Below are positions 1-12,438 of a stretch of DNA of 64,000 nt, one piece after another. This stretch comes from Trichoplax sp. H2 (lineage: Eukaryota > Placozoa > Uniplacotomia > Trichoplacea). Below the pieces are notes generated by a model. It had not been told where the DNA came from. It saw only the letters and a program-made list of their open reading frames with translations, and searched no databases. Where the stretch lies: assembly GCA_003344405.1 (NCBI GenBank), contig NOWV01000126.1:124001-188000 (forward strand). Direction: 5' to 3'. The position numbers and the translations under genes are program-made. How positions within the stretch are numbered: position 1 is the first letter of the stretch; every line of letters begins with the position of its first letter.

Positions 1-3000
1 TATATAATGAACAGCTAATGTCGAAACTAATTCAATAAAGGAGTTACTACATGATGAATACGTATACTGTATTAGAAATATATTTTGGATAGGCATTATA
101 TAAATCCAAAAAATATTCCAGATAATTCATGATATACTCGATACAAATACAAGTAAAAATTTCTTAAAGCTATCATTTTAGATTTTCTATCTTAAATTAA
201 TTTAGGAAATAAAATATCTTGTATACAGCTCATTAAATTTCAAAAACTTCTTAAAAACCCTTCAACGTATGTTGTAGTCTCAGCTAATTATAGTAGTTAT
301 TGAAGTACGCTAGCATTAAGAAGCAGAATAGTCTACTAATTAGGTAATTTCATGATTGCTGATGATGATACGGTGTACTTATACTATTCGTGCTATATGT
401 TTATAAGGCCGCAGTAGTCGACTATATAAGATGATGTTTTTATGTAATGTCTTAATATAGCTGTTAGATAATATGGAATTGTTATCGTGGAGACGAACCT
501 GATTATTCGGTTTATCATAACCATTTTCGACTGTTATTATGAGGTACGAAAAGGGGAGTCTTCTCTTGTCGAGCGTTCTATCTGTAAACGGTTACTTTTA
601 AGATTAAACGCGGCGTTTGCCTGATCTTGTATTAGGTTAGAGATTTGCTTACTTTTAGTAATTCAGATTTTAAGATAGACAATTGCAAACTTGAGGGGTT
701 ATAAAACCCAGCACTTCAGCTTGAAACTTTCTTATACTACAAGTTTACGTATGCATCAAATTGCACGCAGAAATATATCTTGAGCAGTAGGTGTAAATAC
801 GACAACACTTGTATGATAAGAACTACTATTGCCTTCGTTTTAAATTCTCCCATATTCTTTTACAAGCTTAAAGAACCGGTCGTTTATATTATAAGAATTC
901 ATAAATGAAAACTTTGATTCATGTTAAAAAATAGCTGTTAGATTTATGAAAATTTCTAGGTAATTCCATCTGCTCAGTAATACTCCAAAAAATTCTAAAA
1001 GCATTCAAGAATTTTAGGCTACTTTATGTAAGCTATAGAATTAATATAAAATATGTTACGGACTAAAATTTCACGAAGTATACTAAAGAAAATGAGAAGA
1101 CATACTTTCTCTTCTATCATTACCACTGCTATACCGCTACGCCGATAATAAATACAGGGACTAATCTAAAGTAAAGTCCCTGGGCAATGTACTATAAAAG
1201 AACTATGCTTCTTTTAGTATTCCCTAGCCAACTACAGTAGTCAGTGTACCACACGAAGAACTCGAAGAAATCGCTAAAAGCGCCTTACTCATCAATTGCA
1301 CGGTCTTAAATAGATTTTTAACATTATGATGGCTCCGACCGCAAGCAGAGTTATAATTTTAGTAAATTTTTCAATAAATGATGCTAATGCATCCAAAATG
1401 TATCCATTATTACTAGCAAAGACTAATAAAAGTCTTATATTAGTTATAATAATGCTAATGTTGAATCAATCGGAATAAAAATCTAATATTCCGATCTAGA
1501 AATGTCATTAAAAGGTTCTTATATTTTTATGAATGAATAACCGTGTTTATCTCAGATTTTGCTCGCTCCAACATTTTTGGTTGTTGTAGTGTATTTAGAA
1601 TATACTGTAACTATATTCTACTCGTAAATATAGACATGTTGTATTGCTCTTATATTTAGACAGATCTACAGTCCGCTTATTCTACATTCATATATAGACT
1701 ACTGTATTTAGTTATTACGGTACTCGCTGTTTTCTACAATCATCTGCTATTTTGTAACCTGTTATGGTATTTGTTGTATCTAATTCCACAATCCTATTCT
1801 CTGCATGTGCTCTATCTTTTAAACTATAAATACCGGCGATTTCTACCTCAGAGTTCGTTAGCCTCCCAGTTAGTCTTCTAGTTAGTCTCTCACAGTCTAA
1901 TACTTCTACTCGTTACTCACGACAGCTTGCACGCTGATCTACCGTAACTACCTCACTGTACTTCACATTACTAACCTACTATAAAGCATAACTTTTATAA
2001 ACCCTTTGGTGTAATAACTGTAAATGGCGACTAAATCTCAATCCTCTGAGATATTGAACCCTCCATCACAGTTTTAATTTTAAAAACAACTAAAAAATTG
2101 TCAATTTTAAAGGGGTAGAATCGATAAGTCCATCCAAAAGATGACAACAGAGTAAAAGTTAGATAATTATAATGAACAATGAGAACCTGCAATTACCTGA
2201 AGACTATAAGGATGGATAGCACTAAATTATACTCAAATGATTTAATTTGCAAAACTGAAAATAAATAAATTTAGCAGAATTCGTAGTTCAGAGATGAATT
2301 GAAGACTTTTAAAAATAGGTAAGAATTGATATAGAGTTATATACTTCAATCATTATTTGAGCAAATAATTACAAGAATTATACTGCAAGTCTTTATCAGG
2401 AGATACCTTACAGTAAAAATTACTAGTTTCCGTCAAATTCAATCCTTTTGTACTCCGTAGTTGAGAACACACGGTAATTCTCATAGAATTTAATCACGAT
2501 ATTTAGAGATAGCTAGCATGTGGGCATTATCAGTAATGAATACTCGTATGTATGTATGATTTAATAGTAAATTTATACAATTTTTGTTAACGAAGGTAGC
2601 GTAAAAATTAAATAATTCTTTTCTAGAATTTTTCCTTACTAGCAATTATATAGACTTATTTCTAAGGCTTACGATTATACTTTACATTTTATTCGTTGAT
2701 AGAACTACGTGCGTAATTTACCTTTACTTTACCCAAAGCCATATTGGCTGATTACATATTACCATATATGATAAAGGGAATTTTAATACTACTTGGGACT
2801 TTTAAGTTGACGTCAGCAATTATAATAAAGCATTCATGGTAACCTACCTTTACCTTATTTTTTATGATATATCATTTTTATAGAAGGCGATAAAAATCTA
2901 AACCTATTCAAAAGATTTTATTACAGTAAGTAACTATTTAATATTGCAATCTTAAGGAATAGAATAAATTATTATGGCGCATATTACGTATTATTACTTT

Positions 3001-3318
3001 AGTAATAAACAGTGAACATAAAGATCACTATACAGTAAATAATTAGAAGTTGAACTAGCCTATAGTTTTTTAACGATTTATCAATTGATTATAGTAATAT
3101 CAATCACAACTGAAGTATTGTTCAATTCTTTAATTTTTGTTATGCAATAAACGAAAACGTTTTATAGGATTTATATAATTGCACTAATTCGTAACTTAGG
3201 ATAATTATAGATAGATACGGTTACTGCTGATTTATAAGACGAAATATTTTCTAGCGATATGTAGACTTTATTACGAGTAATAGGCTATCAGGCAAACTAG
3301 ATTAGCAAGCTAATGTTG
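1..3318. other. Non-coding stretch, no gene recognised
   Basis: I see no open frame of useful length and no recognisable exon. The sequence is AT-rich and scattered with TACAGTA/TACTGTA heptamers (for example 65-71, 1233-1239, 1603-1609). A pyrimidine-rich stretch at about 1790-1990 has a TATA-like element (about 1825) followed by repeated TTAGTC words. It resembles an LTR promoter region, but I found no second copy or target duplication to prove that. Confidence 0.5.
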
Positions 3319-3323
3319 GTTGT

Positions 3324-3951
3324 TGTGATAATGTTATATACTGTATCAGAGTAGAAATATCTATGTTAGGATAATTCTGTTAGCCTATCCTTATTTAGTT
3401 AACTTCTAATTTGGCTATACTATGATTATCATATAGCACTGACTTTTTATGATAGTGACACATATTCACTTACTGAAAATAATAGTTACAATAGGGAATG
3501 CAAATCATTTACTTACAGTTCGAATCATTATGATTTTAACTTACTTATGGTAGATTGTAAATTATTGTGGAAATGTTTCGTGATAGGTATATCGTAATCT
3601 GACTATTCTGTATTAATCATCAGATGTCTATGTTCATAAATACTGTTGTCTGCGTTAGGGAGCAGTAACTAAAATTAATATTTAACTCAGTGAATGATTC
3701 CAAAGTTAATCGTACTAACTATAATTCATGAACTATTGAGAAAGAGTATATGAATACAGTATATCGTGTAATAAAGTCGATTCTCAAGCTTAGTGTTTAA
3801 CGTAAAATACGAGGCGTCTAAGTCTTTGTGTAGTCTGCTAGTAGGGCAAAAGTGTTTTTGATAGTGCAGATATCATTCCTTGATACGTGGTTTAAGGAAT
3901 TGACTTATTGATCGTACATTACGTTATCTTGTTGCAAGGCTGTTTTTGACA
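3324..3951 (+). repeat. Solo LTR-like element, family A, copy 1 (628 bp)
   Basis: The element begins TGTGATAATG, ends TTTTTGACA, and is bracketed by the 5-bp direct repeat GTTGT (3319-3323 and 3952-3956). About 80-90% identical copies occur at 16333-16961 and 30443-31071 (both reversed) and at 33451-34080. A TATA-like run (TATATGAATA, about 3749) is followed about 20 bp later by AATAAA, as in the promoter and polyadenylation part of an LTR; this sets the strand. TG/CA-type ends, 5-bp target duplications, constant length and the absence of internal genes fit a solo LTR left by recombination. A non-autonomous element with LTR-like ends is the alternative. Confidence 0.8.
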
Positions 3952-4210
3952 GTTGTATAGTAATATTTAATCTACTGCAGTAGCTATCTACTGTATTGTT
4001 ATGTACTCTATAAGCTAGCATATGCAAAAGATTTTATTTCCTTTTGATCTATTAATTAAACGATGTGATTATTGCTAGTTAATAATCGATATTTCTGTAG
4101 CCATCTTTCAAATTTATAGTTACTGTGATGCTATCGCGTATCATAGGTTTTAGTTGCACCTTCACGTTCCATTATTAGTGGACGCCCTTAAATTCAATTT
4201 ACCCCATTAC

Positions 4211-4833
4211 CTAGGTAAGATAATCGACGAAATTACTGAGATTCTGTTTTAATTCTGACTGATAACAGATTAATATTATAATATTAGTCATACTGCGAAA
4301 TATAATTTTAATGTAAATTTGTTTTATATAAATGGGTATATCCGACCACTATGAATTCTATTCTTACTTCATGATACCTTATNNNNNNNNNNNNNNNNNN
4401 NNTTACGTAGACATTATTCACACCAGCCAAAGTACGATGAATTAACCATATCCTAATATATGATTTACAGTTCTATTTTTACCTACAGCCATATTAGTAA
4501 CTCAACAGCTTACTGTATATAGTCATCTGTACTCTAGCATAGAGTCTCTACCACTGCAGTCTATAGTTACAGCTACCAAATATCTCTTAGGATAAATATC
4601 TACCGTACATTATACTACACATGGCTAATAGTCTACAATCACAATACTAAGTTACATTACACTAGGTAAGATAATCGACGAAATTACTGAGATTCTGTTT
4701 TAATTCTGGCTGATAACAGATTAATATTATAATATTAGTCATACTGTGAAATATAATTTTAATGTAAATTTGTTTTATATAAATGGGTATATCCGACCAC
4801 TATGAATTCTATTCTTACTTCATGATACCTTAT
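4211..4833. other. Two allelic copies of one 172-bp segment around an assembly gap
   Basis: Bases 4211-4382 and 4662-4833 are the same 172-bp sequence with only a few substitutions. Between them lie 20 Ns (4383-4402) and a repeat fragment that ends exactly where the second copy starts. The first copy has ordinary flank to its left (an empty site) and the second has the repeat to its left (a filled site). This is best read as two haplotypes placed in series, not as a real tandem duplication. Confidence 0.8.
4403..4661 (-). repeat. LTR-like element, family C, truncated by gap
   Basis: This 259-bp fragment matches the complete element at 13525-14075 (opposite orientation) and the copies at 32181-32636 and about 38170-38480. 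Its right end, GTTACATTACA, is fixed by the neighbouring empty allele: sequence to the right (CTAGG...) is identical to 4211 onward. The left part is lost in the gap. Confidence 0.75.
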
Positions 4834-5753
4834 TAATTTTTCTTCATAATTTTGCTAATTAATTCCATATTAAAGGGTTTATTTATTGAAACATATGAGT
4901 AGTAATATCAACAATATTTACGGTAAAATAAAGCACTCGGACATTTAAAGTTTGAAGACAACAGATGTTTTAATGCTAAATTTGACACAAACTACGATTA
5001 TTCAATCTTATTCCTTAAAATTGTTACATTAAATTAAACTGTAATTTATTATATAAAATTATAATTGATAGCATCATCGAGCACTTAAGCTGAGCTTTTG
5101 ATTGGATAACTCACTTAAGATTATAGCAACTACCGTAGCTATTCGTAAAAGTCTGTGGACAAAATTCAACGGTTACGTTAAGGTCATATTGGATATGATG
5201 TGAAAGGATTATTATCTCTACATCAAAAGCTGTAAGTTGTTCATAAGGCTGATCATATTTGATTCTTAATTGTTCTAATTTGGGTTTAATTGATGATAAT
5301 AAAAATTTTAACGTCAACATTTTATAATATTACTAGAAATGACAATGGCGATTTAGCCTACCTGCTAGTCTTATTAAAGTATGAATTATTCACTCAAATA
5401 TGTTAGCATACAGTATTGGTAGAAAAATTAATGTACGCCAATACATTTTTGGCCTACCAATAGAAACGAAGCTACATTATAAAAACTGTATTATATAATT
5501 CTAAATAAGGGATAAATTCATTATAATAAATAAATAAGGATTTCTTTATCTATATTCGGTCTCTATTTTAAATATTTAATCTTAGTGGTTATACTCCATT
5601 GAAATTGATTTAAAAAAGTTTTAAACAATGCACTAATCATTGAAAAAAGTTTATGTAATTAGCCTTATAGTCAGTCTACTAATCACCTATTTGTAAATTA
5701 AAACAGATTTAAACCGATATAGTCGAGAGATATCACTTTTCAACTTAGTAATC
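4834..5753. other. Non-coding; one weak 69-codon frame
   Basis: No gene is supported. A minus-strand ATG frame at 5111-5320 encodes 69 residues with mixed, protein-like composition, but it has no recognisable domain, no paired exon and no clear splice context. I do not call it. The last 60 bases precede the first GPCR. Confidence 0.4.
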
Positions 5754-6719
5754 ATGGCAGAAAACCTAACCATTAATTCGACAAGTACTTCATCAAGCGA
5801 TGTTATTATGGCATCCATCGGTGTTATTGGAGTTTTAAGTAATATCTTTTTACTAGTAATCATTATTCGTTCCAAAAAATTTCAAGATGTTTCTTATATG
5901 TTTGTTATCAACGTAGCTCTCTCTGATTTTCTAACATCATTTGTCCTATGTTGCCTATTTTTACCCAAAATTTTAATTCCTGATTTCATGAGCTTTGTCG
6001 GCTATTCATTTTGTAAAATACTTTATTTCGTTTTTGCCTCTACATATGATGCTTCAGCTTTTAGTTTAATTATTATAAGTATATACAGATTTAAAATTAT
6101 AACTGATCCTTTACATTATCGATCTAATTCACTTATATGCAAACACTCGGCTAAAGTGATTTTGATCATGTGGATCATCAGTGGATTGATTTCAGCGCCA
6201 GCCGCTTTACTTACGACAACAACCTACATTGGGGAAGCACGCTGCGATGTCTATTACCCTTTCGGCTACACTCCCAATATTATTTATTTTACCTCTTTTT
6301 TCTTCATTACTTATGTTATACCTTTAACTATGATGTCACATAACTATATTCGAATCAGCAAGGATCTTTATTCTCGTACTTATCCAAAAAATTACGGCAA
6401 TTTATTGCGGGTTCGTCTACCAAGACATAATCGCAATAAAAGTGTTATTCAGTTTTTGATAGGTATTACATGCGCTTACATGATAACATCGGGGCCAATA
6501 TTTCTTGGACTTATGGTTTTATCTATAGCTGGTGGATCTTATACACAATTACGGGAAAGTAATTATTTGCTATCTAGATTGCTGGTAGCCTCTCTCGGAA
6601 TATCGGCATCTACTTGTTTTATTAATCCAACTTTATGTCTAATATTTGACAAAAATATAAGATCAGAAATTCGGAGAATATTATATAAAACACCGCCTGA
6701 ATCCGTCGTATCAACTTGA
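5754..6719 (+). CDS. Rhodopsin-family (class A) GPCR 1, intronless, atypical
   Basis: A 321-residue seven-transmembrane receptor in one exon. The short N-terminus has glycosylation sites (N4, N8). Class A landmarks are N30 (TM1), D58 in LSDFL (TM2), C87 pairing with C164 (TM3 and second extracellular loop), R112 (TM3), W140 (TM4), P190 (TM5), P248 (TM6) and N291-P292 (TM7). It should act at the plasma membrane through G proteins; the ligand is unknown. Three landmarks are altered. The DRY triplet reads YRF, so the acidic residue is missing. The TM6 tryptophan seen as SWP in its three neighbours is SGP here. NPxxY reads NPTLC, so the tyrosine is cysteine. The tail keeps the cluster's FDKNI motif. 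The frame is fully open, so the gene is intact, but it may signal differently or be under relaxed constraint. Confidence 0.9.
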   Translation: MAENLTINSTSTSSSDVIMASIGVIGVLSNIFLLVIIIRSKKFQDVSYMFVINVALSDFLTSFVLCCLFLPKILIPDFMSFVGYSFCKILYFVFASTYDASAFSLIIISIYRFKIITDPLHYRSNSLICKHSAKVILIMWIISGLISAPAALLTTTTYIGEARCDVYYPFGYTPNIIYFTSFFFITYVIPLTMMSHNYIRISKDLYSRTYPKNYGNLLRVRLPRHNRNKSVIQFLIGITCAYMITSGPIFLGLMVLSIAGGSYTQLRESNYLLSRLLVASLGISASTCFINPTLCLIFDKNIRSEIRRILYKTPPESVVST

Positions 6720-9700
6720 AGAGATAAAATTTTAGGCAGTTTTTTAAAGGGGAAGCATAAATGTTCGTCTTGTATGATTTTTCTTTCTCTTCCACGTTTT
6801 GTTATTTATTCATTTAGATTAAAGTAATCATAAAATTGTTACGCTAGATGATGAAAGTAGTTTGGTGCTACGTTGATATGATTCCTAGTAGTATAGTGCT
6901 ATGCAATATAATTTAAGTATTCTATTGGCGAAAAATTGATATAAAAGGCGACTATGATTATCAGCAGGTATTGAAAAAGACCAATTAAACTATCTATTTA
7001 TGCTCATTATGTACGCTCTACTCATGTGCGTGATTTACGTGAAATTAAAATTTTTTAAATTAAATTATATCAAGATGTTTTCTGTAGATCATTTTTTAGC
7101 TTATTCGTAATAGAGTATCGTAGATATGAGTATAGAACGTGTACTAGAAAAAATTACTTTTTAGAACGTAAATTAAAAATTTTTTTATATAAACATGTAA
7201 AGATGTTTTCTTGGATATAAGAAAGCTCATGAGAGAAAAGGAAAGGCTTCCATGATATGAATGATAGTTTTATTAGAATATTGCATTGTATACAATTTTG
7301 GCACGTTAGCTGGTGTCTTAAGCCCAGTAATCGACAGCGTCTATATTACAAAAAACGTTAAGGCTACAAAAATAACAAAAGTAGGCTTGCAGATATTTCT
7401 ACTGCCTAAATAGTTATTACTTTCGTAGATTAGCGTAAGGTGTTAGTTGCACGAAATCATTCATCAAAAAAAGGATGTAAGGCATGAAAATCGTTACGCT
7501 TTATTTTTTAGCAGATCTTACTCATAATGACAATAAATGTTGCTAAGTTACTCTATCTAGTTTCAGCTACGTCAATATGATCAAGACTTCCTTTTAGGTA
7601 TAAAAATACTTTGTCTCTAATGTATGTTACTAATAAATAATTACGCAATTGTGTAGATGTTGTGGCAAATTATTTTGATGCTACGACGTGATTGAAATAT
7701 TTAGATCATCTATTATACAATTATTAATTAGGTGGCCAATATCTCTAGCTCTTTAAGGAATTTTGCAATTGTCAGTTTCCTAGTCCTTTTGTTTAAATTT
7801 CTAAACTACTATTAATAACAGTCATCTACTATGAAATGCGTCGATGATTCTAGCGAGACATAACACAGATTAGTACTGCTACTAGTCATACCATCCACCC
7901 CTTATTGTAAATCCATTATTCCTCCTAATCGTAAAGACTTATTAGCGTAGGTAAATTCTGCGTTGTAAAGGGCTAGAAATGTTCGTTTTTAATCTATCTA
8001 TTTTAAAAGCGGTATGTTTGTAGTATTTCAATGCTAAAGTAATAAAATATTTAAGCAGTGAGGTAATAGCTATTAATTAAGCTCTGGTATTGTTCTAATA
8101 AAGATAATAGAAGTATCATTGCTAGTAATTAGTTATTGTCTATATTTCTTACCTGTATATTATTACTAACAATAAGATCAATTTATCCGAAATTAAAGTA
8201 TCGTTAAAATTGCAAATTTTACTATCATCAAAGTATTTACTGGACGGACTACGTACGGTAGTGATTTTCTGATGCACTCTTCTTGCTTGCAGTTGGATTA
8301 TTGAATAAACTAGCCACAATTGCAATATCAGTGCTTCATATTACGAATTCTTTAACTTTTATATGGCTATAAAGGAAGCTGTTCGTACGCTACAGTCAAA
8401 TAACTCAAAAATTTCAACATATTGGGCTTGATGCAAATCAAGAGTTTTACTGCCTGGTTAAAATTTATCGGCCACATTTATATTTATCAAATAGAAGGAT
8501 TTGCAGCCTGACCTTTCGGAATTCTAACTTCTTTAATTTATCAGGAAGCTATGAAGGTTAACTGCGGTTTACCAAATGACCAAGACTTACTGCAGATTTT
8601 GATTAACCTGAATCAACTTAAACCACTACTGTATGTCTTTTCCGTGATCTCCGTTCTTAGATCATACTTACTCATTTTTGAGACAATCAGATAACCTGTA
8701 TTCATTTGAGAAGGGTTATTATTTAAACCACAATTTGTAGCTTAGATTTTTAGAGCCAAGGTTAGAAGAGCTATCGCTTGATCTTACCAGTGCTTTATTC
8801 GATTCTAAGTTAGCAACATTTTACCAAAATTACTTCCAATGTTATTGAAACATTAAAATATCATATAATTATAAAGGTAGTAGACATTTTACGTGCTTCA
8901 GAGCAGTAATCAAGCTTCAGTATCTCAGCACATAAGGAAGTAAAAATTGATCCCTAATAAATGTATCTATTAAGTATAGAGAGTGATTAAAAATTAAATA
9001 TAACTTTAGTTTCATTGATGGATGGGATATTTATCAAAGTAATTTTAAGGATGTCCTTCACCGGAATTGTCTTTTTTCGGACACGCACATAAGATTAAAG
9101 TCCTGTAATGGTAGTCTGCTGATGATAATGTAAATATCTCTGCTGCAAATAAGTTACTCATAATAAGAAACATTTAGACATTACTATTGAGTTGTATATG
9201 AGTAGCCAATCATAAATTTTTACTTGAAATCAAGTTCATATTTTTATTATGCGTATCTGAAATTAATTTAAAAACATAATGTACACCAAACTTTCATGAT
9301 CCTGATATTATAGCAAGAGCGCGTATCCATTTTAAATCTTTTCAAAAGACTAATTTTATTTATTGAGAAAGTATAGAGCTTTTTTTACTTTTAAAAACAA
9401 TATAAGTGATTGCTAATTGTAATATCCTTCGTTCTATAAGTACTTGTAAATATAACTAGGTGAATTTTATGATAATACACATTCGCTATCGGTTGTTGAC
9501 ACGTAACATGTTATATGCTGGGCCTGCCATGGCAATAGATCTGCAAAGACACTACAAATTTTCTTACTATTAGTTCGGAGTAATGGTTGCACTGGTTTAA
9601 GGGAGTTTTACCGAGTTATAAAATTTTTTTTACCATATTATCAGAATAGCAGTTTTCGTTCGTTAAAATTTTGGTTGGAGTTTTATTGAAATGAAATTAT

Positions 9701-10832
9701 CTACCATATATTCATTTAGGTATCTGTATAGATTTCTGCTTGTTTTGTTGCTCATCTTAGCAGGATTAATGCATTACTTGTCTTATATCATCGCTAAATA
9801 GCTGATCAAAATAATCGTAATCACCTTGATAAATTGCAGTATCTACCTTAATATTACCGTTACATCACTAGAATCTGAGAGCGGGCCAATGAATGAATCA
9901 TATACATAGAAAACTGAAGCAGGTTTGTTTATAATAGAGATATCTTTGCGATATTGTCAAAAATTTCTTTATATAAATATACTATAGCAGCAAATTAATA
10001 ATGTGTTAGTCAATACGATGCTTACACTATCATGCTGCTTGCTTACAAACGTAGAATGTAAATTAACAATTTGATCATACAGTTTCTAAAGTATCGCAAT
10101 TTGTTACGCTAATGCAGCGCTTCGATCTTTACTTGGCTATTTTATTTCTTACCCAATTTCCTATATAAAATAGCACTAAGGCTGTAGCCTCTTTGCAATT
10201 TGTATTAGTCATTGAAATTTTTATTATTATGTTATCATGATTTCACACTGTATCAAAAGTTTGAATTTTTTTGGAATATAATAGCATCGATTATAATTCA
10301 GCGATACAATTGGAGTCCTGTTCTATATAATATACATAGGATATTAATGCCAAATAATGCCAATGACGATTCTTTCTGTCATTATAATAATTAAAGTATT
10401 GTCATTGCAGTTGATTTATATTATCAAATTATTACTAATAATGAAATAAATGTTCAATACACTAACAATAAGATGACTATCTGAATACCCTATAGCTATT
10501 ACTATACACCTCAGAGGTCACGAATGGTTCAAAACGTCGATAAGCCTATTTTCTCAAATAGCGTATTTAAAATTACTGATTAAAGTTTTTCGATTCCCCT
10601 TCCTCTTTATATGAGCTTAAGAATTTACATACTGGCCTGATTTATTGATTTCGCTATGCTGCATTACGAAACGCAGCTGCTTGTACTGTTTAAAAGAAAT
10701 TCTACTTGACTAGCTATGGTTACTGCTATAAAGTGCTATTTCTATCCCTACCCTTAAACAATCCCTTAATACGTTATCTTCTACATGCAGCGGTTAAATA
10801 AATAAATTATTACTTGCTGTTACTGTGCTCGA
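6720..10832. other. Non-coding intergenic stretch, 4.1 kb
   Basis: Stop codons are dense in all frames. A 60-codon plus-strand frame at 10212-10394 opens with a non-ATG codon and has biased composition, so I do not regard it as coding. I found no LTR-type element with target duplications here. Confidence 0.5.
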
Positions 10833-11120
10833 TATTTCTTGAATATTACTAAATATGAGAGGCTGGTATCCGTGTATTCGTGTAATATAGAATTTAACTA
10901 TATGTAAACTTGATAATTAATTTTTAATCCAAGTTCCACTGAGACTAATGTAGAGTACGCTGTCATGAACATACAATAATTAGAAGAAACAAAATCAATT
11001 TAACCTAAATCCGTGTCGCCTGATTCAACTCTATAGTATTGGAATAGCTTAGTTTCCTTATACAGATTCTCATGAAGTTAGTCGGAGATTAAGAAGAGTA
11101 GATAAATTAGATTATGTCCG

Positions 11121-11321
11121 TGTCACGGTACGCCGTTACTAATTAAGTAACTGTAAATTAATGAATGCTTATGAATAGATAAGATAAGGTTATGTGCTAT
11201 GTTTTAATGCGCTTGTAGCTGATAATAGGATGGTAGAAATAAGATAAAAATAGAAGTTGTTAGCAGTTAATTTACTGTAGGTTTATAAGTTGTGTTAATC
11301 TCTAAAAATTGAGCTGTATAT
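11121..11321. repeat. Solo LTR-like element, family B, left part
   Basis: It begins TGTCACGGTACG directly after the target sequence GTCCG (11116-11120) and runs to the assembly gap. Joined to 11836-12247 through their 25-bp overlap it gives an element of about 588 bp. It is absent from the second allele, where GTCCG (11625-11629) occurs only once. Confidence 0.8.
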
Positions 11322-11835
11322 NNNNNNNNNNNNNNNNNNNNTATTTCTTGAATATTACTAAATATGAGAGGCTGGCATCCGAGTATTCGTGTAATATGGA
11401 ATTTAACTATATGTAAACTTGATAATTAATTTTAAATCCAAGTTCCACTGAGACTAATGTAGAGTACGCTGTCATGAACATACAATAATTAGAAGTAACA
11501 AAATCAATTTAACCTAAATCCGTGTCTCCTGACTCAACTCTATAGTATTGGAATAGCTTAGTTTCCTTATACAGATTCTCCTGAAGTTAGTCGGAGATTA
11601 AGAAGAGTAGATAAATTAGATTATGTCCGATGACGAAAACTATTTTGTGACACTTGCTTAAAGTTGTTGTTGAATACTAGCACAAGTGCCGTTCAAGTGA
11701 ACCGCTAGAGAAAATGCTCGCTATTCCAGTGCTATTATCTACATATTTATGTTATATATATATTTTTATTTGAAAATTGAATATTCTGGCATATTTATTG
11801 TAATTATGAATAAATNNNNNNNNNNNNNNNNNNNN

Positions 11836-12247
11836 AATCTCTAAAAATTGAGCTGTATATGGACGAAGGTTAAGCGTCTTAACACCTGATAGCTTGTAGC
11901 TATCTAAGTCTGAGGATATCGACATGTATATTTAGTAATGGTATTATACTAATTAATGTAACTTGCAAAGCATGAATTCTCACTCGTTAATATTGGAATT
12001 CACTGTAGAAACCTATTTAAGCGCGTGTGTTTGTAGAATAAAAAAAGTAATTGCTCAAGAAACGGCAAGACTCATATCGCGAAGAATAGTGTAATAATTA
12101 GTCAGTTGCCTGTGGAGATCAGCCGAGAAATCGAGTTCTCAAATACTTCTCTCATAGAAACTGAAAGTACTGGGAGAAATAGCCCAAGTTTTAAGTAACT
12201 ACACTATAGTTCTTTACTTTCCTTTGCCACAAGTGAGGGTTGTGACA
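11836..12247. repeat. Solo LTR-like element, family B, right part
   Basis: It ends GGGTTGTGACA and is followed by GTCCG (12248-12252), the second copy of the 5-bp target duplication. The ends TGTCAC...GTGACA mirror each other for 6 bp and have TG...CA tips, as LTRs do. I see no coding region, TATA box or polyadenylation signal clear enough to orient it. Confidence 0.8.
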
Positions 12248-12438
12248 GTCCGATGACGAAAACTATTTTGTGACACTTGCTTAAAGTTGTTGTTGAATAC
12301 TAGCACAAGTGCCGTTTAAGTGAACCGCTAGAGAAAATGCTCGCTATTCCAGTGCTATTATCTACATATTTATGTTATATATATATTTTTATTTGAAAAT
12401 TGAATATTCTGGCATATTTATTGTAATTATGAATAAAT

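Larger units (their letters stand above)
10833..12438. other. Filled / empty / filled allele series across two gaps
   Basis: Left flank occurs twice (10833-11120 and 11342-11629) and right flank twice (11630-11815 and 12253-12438). In the middle piece (11342-11815) left and right flank are directly joined, which is an empty site. In the outer pieces the left flank runs into an insert (11121-11321) and the insert's other end (11836-12247) runs into the right flank. The two insert pieces overlap by 25 bp (11297-11321 equals 11836-11860). The scaffold thus holds the left half of the inserted allele, then the whole empty allele, then the right half. Confidence 0.9.

Noticed and set aside
5111-5320. 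69-codon minus-strand frame with protein-like composition
   Set aside because: It has no partner exon, domain or splice evidence; it is left as unproven.
10833-12438. Real triple tandem duplication
   Set aside because: The order filled-left, empty, filled-right with a 25-bp overlap of the insert halves is explained better by two alleles placed in series.
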